Assembly (NCBI RefSeq): GCF_900090045.1
Contig: NC_041782.1
Coordinates: 2,571,001-2,635,000 of the forward strand
DNA: 64,000 nucleotides
Direction: 5' to 3'
From: Plasmodium malariae
Taxonomy: Eukaryota; Apicomplexa; Aconoidasida; Haemosporida; Plasmodiidae
Position numbers and translations under genes: made by a program. Within the stretch, counting starts at the first letter, position 1. Each line of letters begins with the position of its first letter. The notes under the pieces were generated by a model. The model had not been told where the DNA came from, searched no databases, and worked only from the letters and a program-made list of their open reading frames with translations. Below, piece after piece: positions 39,116-52,897 of the stretch.

Positions 39116-40171
39116 ATGAAGCAAAAAATTAAGCCACTGTTATTTATTAAAATTGTTACATTTATTATTTTAAGTTGGATATATCAATTTGACGTTTATT
39201 TGGTTATAATAATTTTACATAAATTTTTATGTATTATTTGTATATTTTGAGTTTTATTTTTGTTAGTACTTGTTTTTAGTATGGTATTATTTATTTGAAT
39301 ACATAATAATTTTTTTTTTTTTTTTTAGAGTATGCATAATAAATCATTGAATGAATGCTATAATCATCGTAGAAAAATTTATACAACAAATTATCGTTTA
39401 TTGGCAAAATATAAGCAGGATAGAGATTTAAGTTTTTTCTGTTTAAAAGAAGAGTCTCCAAATGGCGTGAACTATAAAGAAGATATATCTAGTAATGAAG
39501 AAGGTGAAGTAGGAAAAAAGAAACACATAAATGGAAGTTTATCAACAAATGCAAGACGCAATAAAAAAAGTCTGAATAATAAATCTTGTATATTTGAAAC
39601 AAAAAAATATTCCCATTTAGAAAAGAAAATATTCAAGGAACTTGATTACGTAGATTTTCTTAAAAACAGCAGGACAATTAGTGATAAGATTTACAAAAAA
39701 ATATTGCTTAAAAAATGCGGATTACGAATAGCTTTACCTTTATTGCTGTTTTTGGTATTAGCAGTATCATTCATATTAGATCATTTTTGTGGATGTGGGC
39801 TTTCGCGTGGTTTGTTTAAATTAATAATTCTTCTTTCACCTTCCGTAACTGTTAGTACTCTTACTCGTAATCCATTGTTTTCACATATTGATAATATTAC
39901 AAATGTGTTCGAAAAGTCAGAAATTTCTTCCGCCTTTGCATACTTATATGCCTTTTTGACGAAGCCATCTTTAAATCCGTTCACAAAAGCTTTGGTAGAA
40001 ACATCAAATGCTGGAGTACGCAAAGTGAGAAACTACTGTGTATCAGGTTTTTTGGGATTTCTTATATATTTTGTGCCTATCTTCATATTAAGTATAATTC
40101 TTATATCAGGACTTATTTATTATCATAAAAAAGTTAAAAAATATGAAAAAATTAAATACATGAAAAGGTAA
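39116..40171 (+). CDS. fam-l-type exported protein
   Basis: Exon 1 39116-39202 (MKQKIKPLLFIKIVTFIILS then WIYQFDVYL), donor GTTATA, intron 126 bp, acceptor T-tract then TTTTAG, exon 2 39329-40171; 309 residues, the longest fam gene here. R52 begins YRLLAKYKQD, with K at position 5 of the motif. A charged linker of about 60 residues precedes KKYSHLEKKIFKELDYVDFL and the basic stretch KIYKKILLKKCGLR. Membrane segment 1 is about 160-182 (IALPLLLFLVLAVSFIL). The loop is about 88 residues, longer than in its paralogues, and includes SPSVTVSTLTRNPLFSH. Membrane segment 2 is about 270-292 (YFVPIFILSIILISGLIYY). The tail is HKKVKKYEKIKYMKR. It is followed 3.4 kb later by a fam-m gene, the reverse order to the other two doublets. 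The extended loop is probably the variable region exposed on one side of the membrane; this is inference. Confidence 0.92.
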
Positions 40172-40983
40172 AATTTGTAATAATCAATATATTTTTTCTA
40201 TAATGAGATCATTAATATGATTTAGTATAAGCAGTATTTAGAATAGTATTGATAATACATACACTCATAATTGATTAAAGTTTATAGATGTATGTATATA
40301 TAACTGGTTTAATTGATAGATACCAGTAAAAAAAGGTATTTCTATTTTTTCTGTCACTTAGAATGTTTTAATATTTTTTAATTTCTAGTTTAAGTTATTG
40401 TCTCAGCTTAGTTGACTATTTTGATTTAATGCATATAATTTTATATTTCAGTATATTCCTTCTAAGATTATGTATTTGTTCGTTATTATTAATATATAAT
40501 AGGAAATTTGTATAATTTTATTTATTTTTTGTGTTAATTTATATTTTATCCATAAATAATACTTTTTTACATTTTTTTATCTGTTTATATTCTAAAATAA
40601 ATAATTTGCGACTTATTATGAAAAATTTTTGATAATATTTAAATTTAAAAATATGTGTCTTGTTTTTTTTTCAATGATATGAAGAAAAGGCATTTTGTTT
40701 TATTGATGTATATATATAATACATAAAATAAGTTTTATGAGAATACGTTATGGAACGATTTCATTGTAAATCACTTTTTACAGAATTTTTATTTTTTTTT
40801 TGAATGATAAAAAAAATAAAATACAAAAATAAATAATAATATATTTTTATTAAATTTAGGATACATATAATAGTTCAGAATCTTCAGAATTTTAAATATT
40901 CACAATTATTTTGAGAGTTACTATGATTTATTAATTCATTATTGTGGTGAATTCTAGTATAAATTCTATATGGCATAAATGAA

Positions 40984-41020
40984 TTAAATATATATTATAT
41001 TAAAAATTTATAAATATAGA
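40984..41020 (+). repeat. Conserved 3'-flank element, copy 5
   Basis: TTAAATATATATTATATTAA then AAATTTATAAATATA, about 815 bp after the stop at 40171, followed by AAATTAATGAATTGAAAGTA, a box also seen after copies 2 and 3. Confidence 0.75.
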
Positions 41021-43182
41021 ACATATAACTTATATTTTTTACAATATTTAAAGTTTAAATTAATGAATTGAAAGTAATGATATATTAATAAATAATATGC
41101 GTAAATACATTTATTTTTATTAGTATAGTAAAATTTGTAAGACATTTATATATACCCAAAAAGGTAAAATATGATTAGAAGTAATGCATAAATATATAAT
41201 TCTTTTACATTCACACAATAATTCGAAATTCTAATTATTATATATATTTTCAAATGTTTTATGTTTATTTATATATTATGTAAATAATTATCATCATTTT
41301 AAAGTTGTATAAAATTATATGCACTTCATATGGAAAATTGCCAATTAATTTATATTAATGAAGTTTCTTTTTTAAATAAAATGAAATTAAAAAAAAAATT
41401 ATTTTTCTATAAATAATTTATGAGTATATTATATTCCTCTTTTTGATAACATGAGTTTTAATTAAGTCTATTAAAAAAAATATCTACATTTTTTGTAAAA
41501 GTTTTAAATAAGTGTAATACTATTATATTATGTATATTGAAGAATTTGCAAGCATTAAAAAATAAAAAGGCATAGTAATATTCCCATTGTCAGTGTAAAA
41601 ATATGTTAACTATATTTTATATGATAATAAAAAAAAAAAAAATTTAATTACTTTAAATACTTATATATTTGAAAATTTCATAAACTAAAAGTATAATATA
41701 TATTGGTATAAATAATAGATTTATAAGATAATCTTGAAAAAAATTATATGAATCAACAAATGAATGATATAATAATAAAATGTTTATATCAATATATATA
41801 TATATAATAGAACAGTTCACATATGATATATATATATTAAAAATACAGAAGAATAAATGATTTATAAAGTAATTAATCTATTTTTACATTATTATTTAAT
41901 TTAGCAAAAACATAAATAATTTAAAAAATTATACATTATTTTAAAAATAACTGCTCGAAAAACCTTTAGAAATCATGAATATTTATAAAATAGAAAAAGT
42001 TATTAATAAGTAATTGTTTAACAAAATTAAAATAGAAAATGTACTTTTTATAATTTTAGAATTTATATATGGACGGTTTTACACTTTATTTAGTAACATC
42101 TGATATGGGAATAAGTGTTGAGCGATTAATTCATAGTAACAGTTCAAGGTAGATTAATAATAATCTTCATAAAAGTCACGATAAATGCATATATTGTGTA
42201 AATATATGAAATTTTAATGACAACTTTTGTAATATCCTTTTTCTAATTTTTTAATTATTATTTTGAGAAAATCATATTTTCTAAGAACAATAACATTATG
42301 TTATATTTCAGACGATTAAATAAATTTTTATACCAAATATTATTTTAATATTTATTACTCCTAGAGTTTCAATGCATAAGGTAATAAATATTACTATATT
42401 ATAAAATTTTGTTGTTAAATACATTTTTAAAATAATATTATTTATTTATATATTCAGGTCGATTTACTATTTTGTAACTTTGAAATGCGTTCGTAATCTT
42501 ATATATTTGTAACGGAATAAATGAAAAATAACTTGTCGTTAAAAATTGCAGCAAAAAAATACTAAAAAATACATTTTAATAAATTGTATTATTATTCCTT
42601 CTTATTTGTTATGTACATATTATACGCAATATATATTATCCTTATTTTTAAATTTATTCTGGAAAAAACTTAAATTAATGCTAGTGAATATGATATTTCT
42701 GTAGAGGTTTTTCCATTAGCATATATTTTTCTTTTTTTTTTTTTAATATATTAGTATATCTTCTATGAGTATATAATTAATTAAAAAGAAATTAAAATTT
42801 TAGATATATGAATACTCAAAATTTTCATTTAGAAAATAAATGAATAAATTAAAAAGTGTAACTTTTAAAATTTATTCTACAAAAAAAGAAAAAATTAGTT
42901 TGAATTTTCTTTGAGAATTGACAGTACTCTGTAGATTATGTAGATCTTATAAATTTGATTTTTTAAAAAAAATAGAGACACTAAACCATTTTATGTTCAT
43001 GAGTACTAATTAATGGAAGTGTTATAATTAACATTTCATATGTTATTTTTTTCTTTTATAATTAATTTTATTATAATTATACATAATTAGTTTTTAAAAA
43101 AAGTGTTTATAAAATTTGAATTATTAATAGGATACCATTTTTAGAATTGATAATTGTTATCCTATTATGTCGAGAAATATAT

Positions 43183-43208
43183 TTTATATATTCTCTACAT
43201 TCTGTATA
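43183..43208 (+). promoter_or_regulatory. Upstream conserved patch of the fam-m gene at 43603
   Basis: TTATATATTCTCTACATTCT, about 395-420 bp before the start. It is preceded by AATAGGATACC and TGTCGAGAAA, the diverged forms of the boxes before the 38.7 kb patch. Confidence 0.5.
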
Positions 43209-43602
43209 ATAGATAAACTTAATATTTACATAAAATAAGAAATCGCATATTTATTTTTCTATATATTCTAAAAATTACTAATAAAAGAATCGTTTAATTA
43301 GTTCATTACATTATATGAATAAATTATATATTGCATATATTTATGAATCAATTCAAATTTTTTTATTTTAATGAAAGTTTTTTTTATTGTATTAGAATTA
43401 AATTAAAAATCTCATAATCTATTTTTAAAGTTATCTTACGTTGAATATGTGGAAAAGCATATTATATTCATGTATATTTACTATATGTTTACGAAGAAAT
43501 AATAAAAATAATTTTTTTAATAAATATAGATTTTCATATCACTAGAGGTATATAATATTATTATTAATTTTTTTTTTTACTTAATATATTGGAATATTTA
43601 AC

Positions 43603-44497
43603 ATGTATATTTTAAAAATAAATATGAAGATAGTTATATTTACTAATATTGGTGCGTTTATTCTTTTAACTTGGATATATCATTTTAACATTGATGTGGT
43701 ATGATAACGTTATTTAAATATTTTTGTATTATTCTTAACTTTTATGTTATATATTTGTTAATAATATTTTGTAATAATAGTTTATTTATATATCTAAATA
43801 ATAAATATCTACCTTGTTCATTTAGAGATATTTTAGTAAATTTTTGGAAGACAATTATTACAATAGTAATAAATTAGATGCAAGAACTTATAGATTACTA
43901 GGAGAATATGAAAAGCTCAAGGATTCAAAAATTGTATATTTAAAAAAGGATGTACCACATAATGTAAAATACGAAAAAAAAAATATATGTAATAATGAAA
44001 AATGGACGGAAAAAAAAGAATCTAATAGAAATTTATTGAATATGGCTCATTATTATACTCAAGTTACAGATTACAATAATGGAATATTTGATGGGAAGCA
44101 TTTCCATTTTGAAAGAAAATGGATTAAAAATAAAGATTATGAACATTTTCTTGAAAAAAAAAGAAGAATTTGTGATATATCCTTAAGAAAAATAAAACTT
44201 AGAAAATACAAAGTTGGAATTGCTCTATTTTTACTTTTTTTCTTTTTGGGAATAGGATTATCCGTATTACCACGATTACCATTTATGGAAACTGTAGATA
44301 AATGGATGGAAAAAAATGAATTATTGAAAAGTTTGCATAATGCTCTAAAGAGCCTGGGAAATGAAAAAAATTTCTATATTTATATAGGATTATTCAGTGT
44401 AATTATTATTATATTATCTGTAATAGTTATAATAGTCATTAATAAGATTTTAAGAAACAATGAAAAATATAATAGAATTAAGTTAATGACGGAGTAA
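43603..44497 (+). CDS. fam-m-type exported protein with a canonical export motif
   Basis: Exon 1 ends at 43698 (ACTTGGATATATCATTTTAA region, IYHFNIDV) before GTATGA. The intron is 127 bp with acceptor TTTAG, and exon 2 is 43826-44497. The start is uncertain: the codon matching the usual ATG (43612) reads TTA. In-frame ATGs are at 43603, giving 32 codons, and 43624, giving 25; 43603 is used here because it keeps the whole hydrophobic exon, for a protein of 255 residues. The export motif YRLLGEYEK begins at R55 and fits RxLxE/Q/D exactly. Then come HYYTQVTDYNNGIFDGKHFH and FERKWIKNKDYEHFLEKKRR, membrane segment 1 (VGIALFLLFFFLGIGLSVL), a short loop of about 45 residues, membrane segment 2 (YIGLFSVIIIILSVIVIIVI) and the tail NKILRNNEKYNRIKLMTE. 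It pairs with the fam-l gene upstream. A shifted start codon is an early sign of drift, but the body is intact. Confidence 0.85.
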
Positions 44498-47400
44498 AAT
44501 GAATAAAAATGAATGTTTTTCTTTCACTAAAAACTTTAATATGAAGTAATAAATTAAACAACTTTATTGATATACTTAATATGAATATATATATTTCCTA
44601 AAGTATTATAAAGCTACATGTATATCTAGTCTCTTTGATACAAAGCAACAGAAATATATATTCTTCCTTTCTTGTCAATTTTAATGTATTAATGTTTTTG
44701 AATTTTCATTTTAAATTATTTTTATAGCTCAAATATTATGGTATAGCACATATATTTATGATATTAAATATATATCTATGAAATATATTTGGTTGTGCTC
44801 TAATAAGAATATATAATAGCGCAATTTACATAATTATATAGAAGTTAAATAATTTAGAAGTATACTAAAAAATTATGATTACTTTATTGTATCTCGCTGC
44901 GCCTAAAATTATTATTTTATAAAATTATTAAGAAAATATTTTATTTTTAAATTAATAATGAATGTGTGTTGTTTTGTATTTAATGAAAAAAAGTATATGT
45001 ATCTCATTATGTTGATACATGTATATATATTTTTGTTCTATTCATAGGAATGAACTTAATATTTATTGCATAAAATGCGTCCATGTAAAACATATTATAA
45101 AACTAATATATTCAAAATATCTGTTTAACAGACTTTTAGCTTATTTTATGCCAAGGAAATGTAAAAATGTAGATATATAAATAAATAATATATATTTTAA
45201 TTATAGATTAACTATAATATAATACTAAATTTAAGATTATCAATCACTAAGTTTAAATGAATTCTTAAAATCATTTGTCCTATTAATTTGGTTCCTAACT
45301 GTTGTACTAACTGGAGTATTAGTAAAATATTTATATATAAATTATGTTGAAAATTTATAATTAAATATAGAGCATGTAGTTCTTATTTTTTATGTTGTTC
45401 TCTTATTAATCTAATGAATTAAATTCAATTAGATATTAATAAATGATCTATTGATATACTTATTTTCTTTTCTAAATATTATTTATAATATTTATGTATA
45501 CTTTTTATAACATATATCTTTTTATTTTACTAGTTGGTACTAATTTTAAATATACGTACTTTTCATTATTTATCAAAAAAAATTACATAACTTATCAGAT
45601 AGTATATTGTGAATAAATAAAAACTAGGCAAATGTTTTTTATTTACATAAGACAAAACTTTTCTTTTTAGTGAAAATGTGTTTATTGAAAATTTAACATC
45701 ATAGTTTGCAGTTATTAAATAATTTTATATATACAAAATATCTGTTTTTTAATTATGTGAAAATATTAGTAATTTTACTCATGGAGAAATAAATTCGTAT
45801 TTTAAATATTTTAGAATTAAATTTTTTATATTTTTCGATTTTATATGAATTAAAATTCCATCTTTTTTACTTAATTTTTGAATAAGGTATTTAATATTTT
45901 CGTTGCAATCTATACAGTAGAAAAGTAACTACTATATATTTTAATTATAATTTGCGTGTTATTAAGAATTCCATATTTCTATAGTTTTATGTATGAATAA
46001 TTTTTTTAAAGTATTTTTTAAATATTCCATTTTATTATTTTTGGAATTTTTTATGAGTTCAATAATAAATTATAAGGCTTTATAATTTTATTTTTGCTTC
46101 TAACTCGGAATATAGTAGTGCAGCGAACATCATATATTACGTACTTTCTATAGCATTATGTATTAATACAATACCATTATTTATAAATTCTTGGTTATAT
46201 ATTTTTTAGTAATTTGTTTTATTTTTTTATCTGTATAGTAGAAAATTATACATTTATGTATCTTGGAGTATGTAAAATATATGAATTTAAAAATGAGTTC
46301 ATTCTTCTGAATGTAGATAATTCAGGAAAAATTTATATTAATAATTTTTCGGTTTATATCATGGTAGTTCTTTTAAAAATGAGGTATTTGAATTTTTTTG
46401 AGAATACATAATTATATTATTTTTACGGTGTGTATAAGATGAAAAAAATTTATGGTTTCTTTTAGTTTACTGTAAAAATTTTGGAATATGCAATAAAATA
46501 TATATATTTTCACAATCTGCTAACAACGAAATAGGAGTATTTCATAATGATAATATGAAGTTCTAACTTTTACAAAATATTCTTTATAATTAAATATTTT
46601 ATATTGAGTACTCACCTATATATGCATACAGTTATAATAAGTTGCTCCTATTATATATTAATATAATTAATCAAGTATTAAAAATACTTTGAGTTTGTAG
46701 TAATGGCAATATTTTTATGAGAAAATGTTATAGTACAGTATGTGAAAAAAAAATTATATACATGAAATACATACCAGTAAGCATTAAAAAGTTTAAAAAA
46801 TATATATATCTTTGTTGTTTACGTATAATATTTCATAAAGATTTGTAACGTTTCCTAATTTTTTATTTTTGATGTATAAAAAAAAAAACATGCTATAAGA
46901 TTTTCTTGACTAAAATTTTTAACGTAAATTGAGGATACTTATAAATGTATTAATTTCATCGCATGCATGAGTTTTCGAATTGTTATGTATACATTTTTTC
47001 TTTTTTTTCGTGTAGAGTAATTTTCATATAGTTAAATTACTAAGAAATAGAAAAGAAATGAGATATAAAAATAGAAAAATAATTAATTTTATTATATCAT
47101 AGTATTATACGTATATACATGTAAAAAAACTAAAATAAGTAAATGTTCATTTTAGTATTCAAAGAATGCTGATAGTTACTTCATATCATTACCTTTATAT
47201 TGTTATGTATTAATTGTCGCTTTATTCAAAATGTCATAATATTTTAATAAATTTTTGTTATTTAGAATTTATAGATAATTAATTATTTCTTGTTTTTGAA
47301 AATAAATTATACTAAAATTACATTGTTCTAATTTTTTTTATTTGTATGGAAATATATAAAAATATTAATAATTCAAATTCAAGTATTATATAGAATTACA

Positions 47401-47979
47401 AAATACAACAAAATTGAAGAACACTCTTACAGGATAACATAAAGAAAAATATTACAGAAATATTCTTTTGTATAAGGAATAAAAATTATTTTTATAAAAA
47501 CTGCATAAACCAAATAGTAAATATGATAATAAAATTTTTATAAAATTGAAAAAAATTGTTTTTATATATTTATGATTGTTACTTAGTGCTATTAGCTCTT
47601 AATTTATTTGTATTTTTATAGAATACATTAAGTTAATTACAAACAACAAATTTAATTTTTGCTAAAGCCACCAAAGGGAAAGATAATTATATATATTAGA
47701 AGGTATAAATTTAATATCTTAAAAAAGTTAAATTATTCTCCCAAAAAATAAAAGAAAATGCTCTTTTATGGATCTTCTGGATATTATGTTTTTAATTTTT
47801 ATATGCCATTATTACCCTCTAAAATATATATATTTTTTATTAACTTACACTTTAATGGATTTTAAGTATTTACATGTTTATATGTGTGAATAACATTTAT
47901 TATATGTATATATATATTCCTTAAAAGTTCTTTACTTAACATATTAATATTTCCCTATTATTTCACATTTTTATTTATT
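44498..47979. other. 3' flank and spacer
   Basis: No gene. The 3' element is at 45328-45370 and is preceded by TTTAACAGA (about 45124), a short box that also occurs at a similar distance behind other fam genes (about 4537, 14726, 25743 and 57172). The open frame at 46214 has no supporting features. Confidence 0.55.
45328..45370 (+). repeat. Conserved 3'-flank element, copy 6
   Basis: TATTTATATATAAATTATGT then TGAAAATTTATAATTAAATA, about 835 bp after the stop at 44497. Confidence 0.65.
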
Positions 47980-48424
47980 CCTTCTACCTCATTTGTTTTT
48001 TCTTTTTTTTTCTTGTAATTAATTTTTGAAAAATTAAAATTATAAAATACGAAATTATTAAACTTTAATGGAATTCAAGCACGAATTTTTAAAAATAGTG
48101 TAGAGCTAAATTTGAGTTTTATAGTTATGGTAATGCCACCGAATTGTGTAAATAACTTTGAACTTATATAATAATTGTTTTTATATGCGCAATTAAAAAT
48201 GGAAATTTTTTTTTATTTTCTGTACTTAGGGTATCAATTTTCATTATATCTATAAGAATTAACGTAGTGCACGCACGAGTACCTTAATAAATATAAAATA
48301 AGAAAATTAAGTAAATGAACATTATGTATATGTAAAGATTTTCAGTATTATATTAACGAGATGTACGCTTTCTTTTTTTAGGTTCCCTTCACTACTATCA
48401 AGATGTCTTATTTATCCAGAATGC

Positions 48425-48545
48425 AGGTTATGTTGAAAAAGGAAAGAATGTAGAAGAAGAAAATCATTTTCGGACAAGGTCATGCAAAACTCTAAGAATA
48501 TAAAAAAAAGGTAAATAACATAAAACATGATTGATATTGATACAA
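48425..48545 (+). repeat. Purine-rich conserved box, copy B of three
   Basis: GTTGAAAAAGGAAAGAATGT then AGAAGAAGAAAATCAT and CATGCAAAACTCTAAGAATA, aligning with the boxes at 31840 and 63730. Confidence 0.6.
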
Positions 48546-51500
48546 AAACATGTGTATAATTGGGTATTTTAAGAAAACATTTTATGTCCCTATTTTTTTC
48601 ATTGTTCAAACAGATCTTACGAAGTTTTTTTGAAAACAAAGTTGCATATACACATAAATGTGTTATTCAAAAAGGACAAACAAAAAATGTTAGTGTATTT
48701 TTCTACACCATTTTTCTAATTTATTTTTTCTTTCCAATGCATGTATGAAAGTGCAAAATTTCGAAAAACTAAACCTATAATTATGTAGTTTCTTGGGAAT
48801 CGGTGACATAAGAGTTGAACAAAATTATTTTCAAAGAATTTATATGTGTGAATCATGCTGCTATACTGTGTACATATGTATGTGCATACATTTGTGTATA
48901 TTTACATGCGCATAAGAATATGTATGTATGTATGTAAATGCATATAGGAGTGTGCGTACATGTACATATGTATACTTACATAATGTAAGGTACGAATTAA
49001 TATACTTAAACACATATACTTTCTTATATTTTAAAAATCGCATATTTATTTTTAAACATGAAAAATTACTTTGAATTAATTATCTATGTTATTAACATGA
49101 TTTATGGAAGCATCTTTTCTTACATAAAAGCAATAATATCTAATAAAACAAATAAGATTCACATTTTACAGCTTGATTTATCTATTTCATTTTATGTAAT
49201 CAATAAAGCAATTCGTTATTATTTCTGAGCTTCGTACATATATGTATAAATTTTTATTTATGTTGTTGTACCATGCATGTGTAACGTGAATAAATAATCC
49301 ATGGGAATAATACTTTCATAAAGATACTAATGCTTATTTAATATGTTTAAAGCAAAATAAAAGGAATAAGGAATTTATAATAGGAATTCAATTTTGTGTC
49401 AATAAATAAAACAATTTGAGAACACTACTGAGTTAATATCTATTCACGTTAATAGGATAGAATTATTCATGTTAAGATGCTTATCTGTGAATAACATATA
49501 CCCGTATATATATAAGTTTTTCTATACTATCTTTCCTTGTATATGTTAGATTATTTATAATGAAAAGTCATAATATGGGAAACATGCACATATATATACA
49601 TATATATATAAACATACTTTTGCATATAGGAAATTTATTTACATGACATTACTAACATTACCAATTTATGTTCATGTGTTATAGATGTGAACAATCTAGA
49701 ATAAGTTCATATACATAAGAGGGAATGGGACGGATAATAAAATTCATATAAATGACAATGGAGAATACTAACAATGCAAGAATATCTTTGAAAACGTTGC
49801 TTTTCTTAAGGATGTTACTAAAGAAAAGAGATTAAAAAAAAAATATGCATTATAAGTCACTTGAACGCGAGCTGTTTAAATTAATTAGTTGGAACAGGAA
49901 TTCGTTTAAATGAAGCCCATTTTCTATTATGCAAAAATTGTTAACGTACTTTTGATTACATCTGTTAAAGATCTTTAAATGGAAATTAATTAGTGAATTA
50001 ATCGTAAGCATGCATATAGAAAATAAAAGAATATACAAAATACAAAAGTATAGTGAGTAAAGGTATATGTGGAACCCGAAAAAGCATTAGTTTGTTGTAA
50101 TATGATGAAAATATTTAATATATGTAAATAAGTGTACATATACATAAACTCTAATTTATGTTGATGCATATGTTCATAATTTTCACCATAGATAAGCAAG
50201 TATGTAAGGATGCATAAACATATAATAGTAAATAGTATGCGTATGGAAATTTTGAATGCAACTATGAATATAAAGAATGAACACATTAGGAACATAAATA
50301 AAGATAACAGTTATACTTTAATTTTTTTTTTTCTTATAAGAATTACATTAGGTATATATATGTAAGTATATATATAATGTAAAACTGTTAAAAATGTATA
50401 GAAAAATTAAATTACACTAAGGCCATATAGCAGCATAAAACAGTCGGAGAAAAATCTTGTAATGATACGCACATTAGCGATTAATTTAACATATATATGT
50501 TTGTGTAGAGATAATTTAGTAGATATCACATTTGTAATTGTATTGTAGTAAAAGTTTGGTACTTCTGTAATAAAGTAATTGTAAAAATATTACTTAATGA
50601 AAAAATTTGAAAATAATAATTTTTCTGAAAATAATATATTACATACTTTAATTTATACTTAACCAAAATTCTGATATGTACAAAGTCATATAACTCATTG
50701 TTATTGTAATATATAGAACATAAACAATTAAAAGAAACATAATGTATTATAATAAAAGGCATATTTATGAAAAAAAAATAGTTACAAGTGACATTATATC
50801 TACAAGATGGTAAAAAATATTTAGGGATTAACTAAATATACATATATGAATTAATAGATATACATACATACATAAAACAAATATATATATTTAATAATCG
50901 CATTCATTTATGCTATATACATTTACTCAAAAACTAATTAAATATTTCAAGAAAAAATGACAATTATTTATTGATTATTCATTCATTTTGATGCATATGA
51001 ATAATTATTTAAATCTTATAGGAGTAAATATTTTAATAAATATAAACTCCATAAAATAATTTAAAAAGTGCTAATGAATATAAAAATTGAAAACTAGATT
51101 AGATATTTTAAAATATAGTAAATAATTATTCAAAATAAGCTTATAAGTTTATGTAATTATTATGATTACATATTCTACACAATAGATGGTATTATATATT
51201 AAGTTGTGTTGTATACTCTTTTATATAAGAACAAAATTGTATATATTGACAGAAGGTAATCCAAGTGAAACAAACATTTAATGTTCTTAAGCCAAGAACC
51301 TTATTAAATATGTGTATATCTATCTATATAAATATATGCACTATATACATATAATCACATGAATTAATAAAATAATTACCTTACATTTTTGTTGTAGTGT
51401 TAAGTAATATATATTTTATAACATAATAAAAATTTAATGATTTTTTACGTACATATTTAATTATTTTTTAGAAAAGTAATTTGATAAGAAAAGCTAATAT

Positions 51501-52897
51501 CAATATTTTATATTAAAATTAGAAATATATTTAATATATTATATTTTTACAATTATCTACATTCATTATATTAGGAAAACAAAATGTAGTATAAATATTT
51601 CTTATTTATAGATATATTTTACCAAATATATAATATATTATATTTAAGTTATTTACATAAATATTGCAATTTAGTATATGATTCTATGTAGTACATATTT
51701 ATACATAAATAAAAAATAAGTACAGCATTTACATCTCTATAAAAATTCCGAGAAAATAAATTATTATATCGTTTTGATCCCTTGATTTTTACTACATAAT
51801 ATATTATATATTATTTTTTCGAATTTCTTAGCTATTTTATTTTTAGAGGTAAGTTATTTTATACAAAATATTCTTTAATTATAATTTTTTTTTATAATTA
51901 TCATGATATTTAAAATTTTTTTTTTTTATTTCCTAAATTTATATTTTTATTCTGTTTTTTTAATGTTACATTTTCAAGGAAATTATAAATTTATATATTT
52001 TTTAAGGAAAAAAAAAAATATTATTGATATTTAAATTTTATAAATTTTATTTTACTCATAATAAATATTATGCATTATTTTAAATAATACAAAAACTATA
52101 GTATCCCTTTTATAATAATATAATAAGAAAATATAACTGCTAATTTGGATGGTACTTTTTTAAACATAAAAAATTTGTAAGTGAATTAGATGATAGAAAA
52201 TTTTTTTTAAATTATTTGGTTATAAATATTCTACATGATATAGATATATGATGCATGTTATATTATAATTTGTGCTATAAGGATATTTATTTTGTTTTAT
52301 TTTTTTTCCATTATTTGAACATTATTATATGTTATAAAAATAGATTATGTTTTTCAATTATAAAACATAAGTAAAATAAGTAATATTTACAATAAAGTAA
52401 ACTTATAATTAGGAAAGGTAAAATTAAAATAAATAACGATGCTCCTAATATATGCTAATGTATCTATTCTTACCAAATATTTTTTTCTATTCTAAATATA
52501 AAATAAAATATATGCACGTTCCAAAAAATCATTTTATTTTATGTTTATTCTGAGAAATATTCATAATATTAATACAGAATTGTTCTGATAGAATATTAAA
52601 ATATGTATACATATTGAGCGATTATGAATAAAATTAGTTTTGCTAAAATTTATTTTATCTAATTTTTTTTTTTTTTAAAGTAACGTTACTGGAATTAATT
52701 ATAAAAATATTTTAAATATTTTCTTTTATTTTTTATAGATTATATTTGCGCTTTATTTATACAGTTGAATACGTTTTTTTGAAAAAAAAATGTATTATAT
52801 AAGAATGAAAATATGTATACGCTTTTGTAACTATCTTGTAAATATACATTAAATTTTGTACCTAATTATGTATACTATAAAACTAAATAATTCTAAC

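Larger units (their letters stand above)
40172..43602. other. Spacer between fam-l and fam-m
   Basis: No gene. The 3' flank element is at 40984-41020. About 41390-41560 resembles about 57550-57740, so 3'-flank homology extends past 1.2 kb. The conserved 5' patch of the next gene is at 43183-43208. Confidence 0.55.

Noticed and set aside
46214..46411. 65-codon plus-strand open frame
   Set aside because: No export motif, no splice signals and no relative in the window.
48412..48748. Overlapping minus- and plus-strand open frames in spacer copy B
   Set aside because: They lie in repeat DNA and are not conserved in copies A or C as frames.
49850..50762. Three minus-strand open frames of 62-101 codons
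   Set aside because: Not kept in copy A of the same repeat; composition is typical of chance frames.
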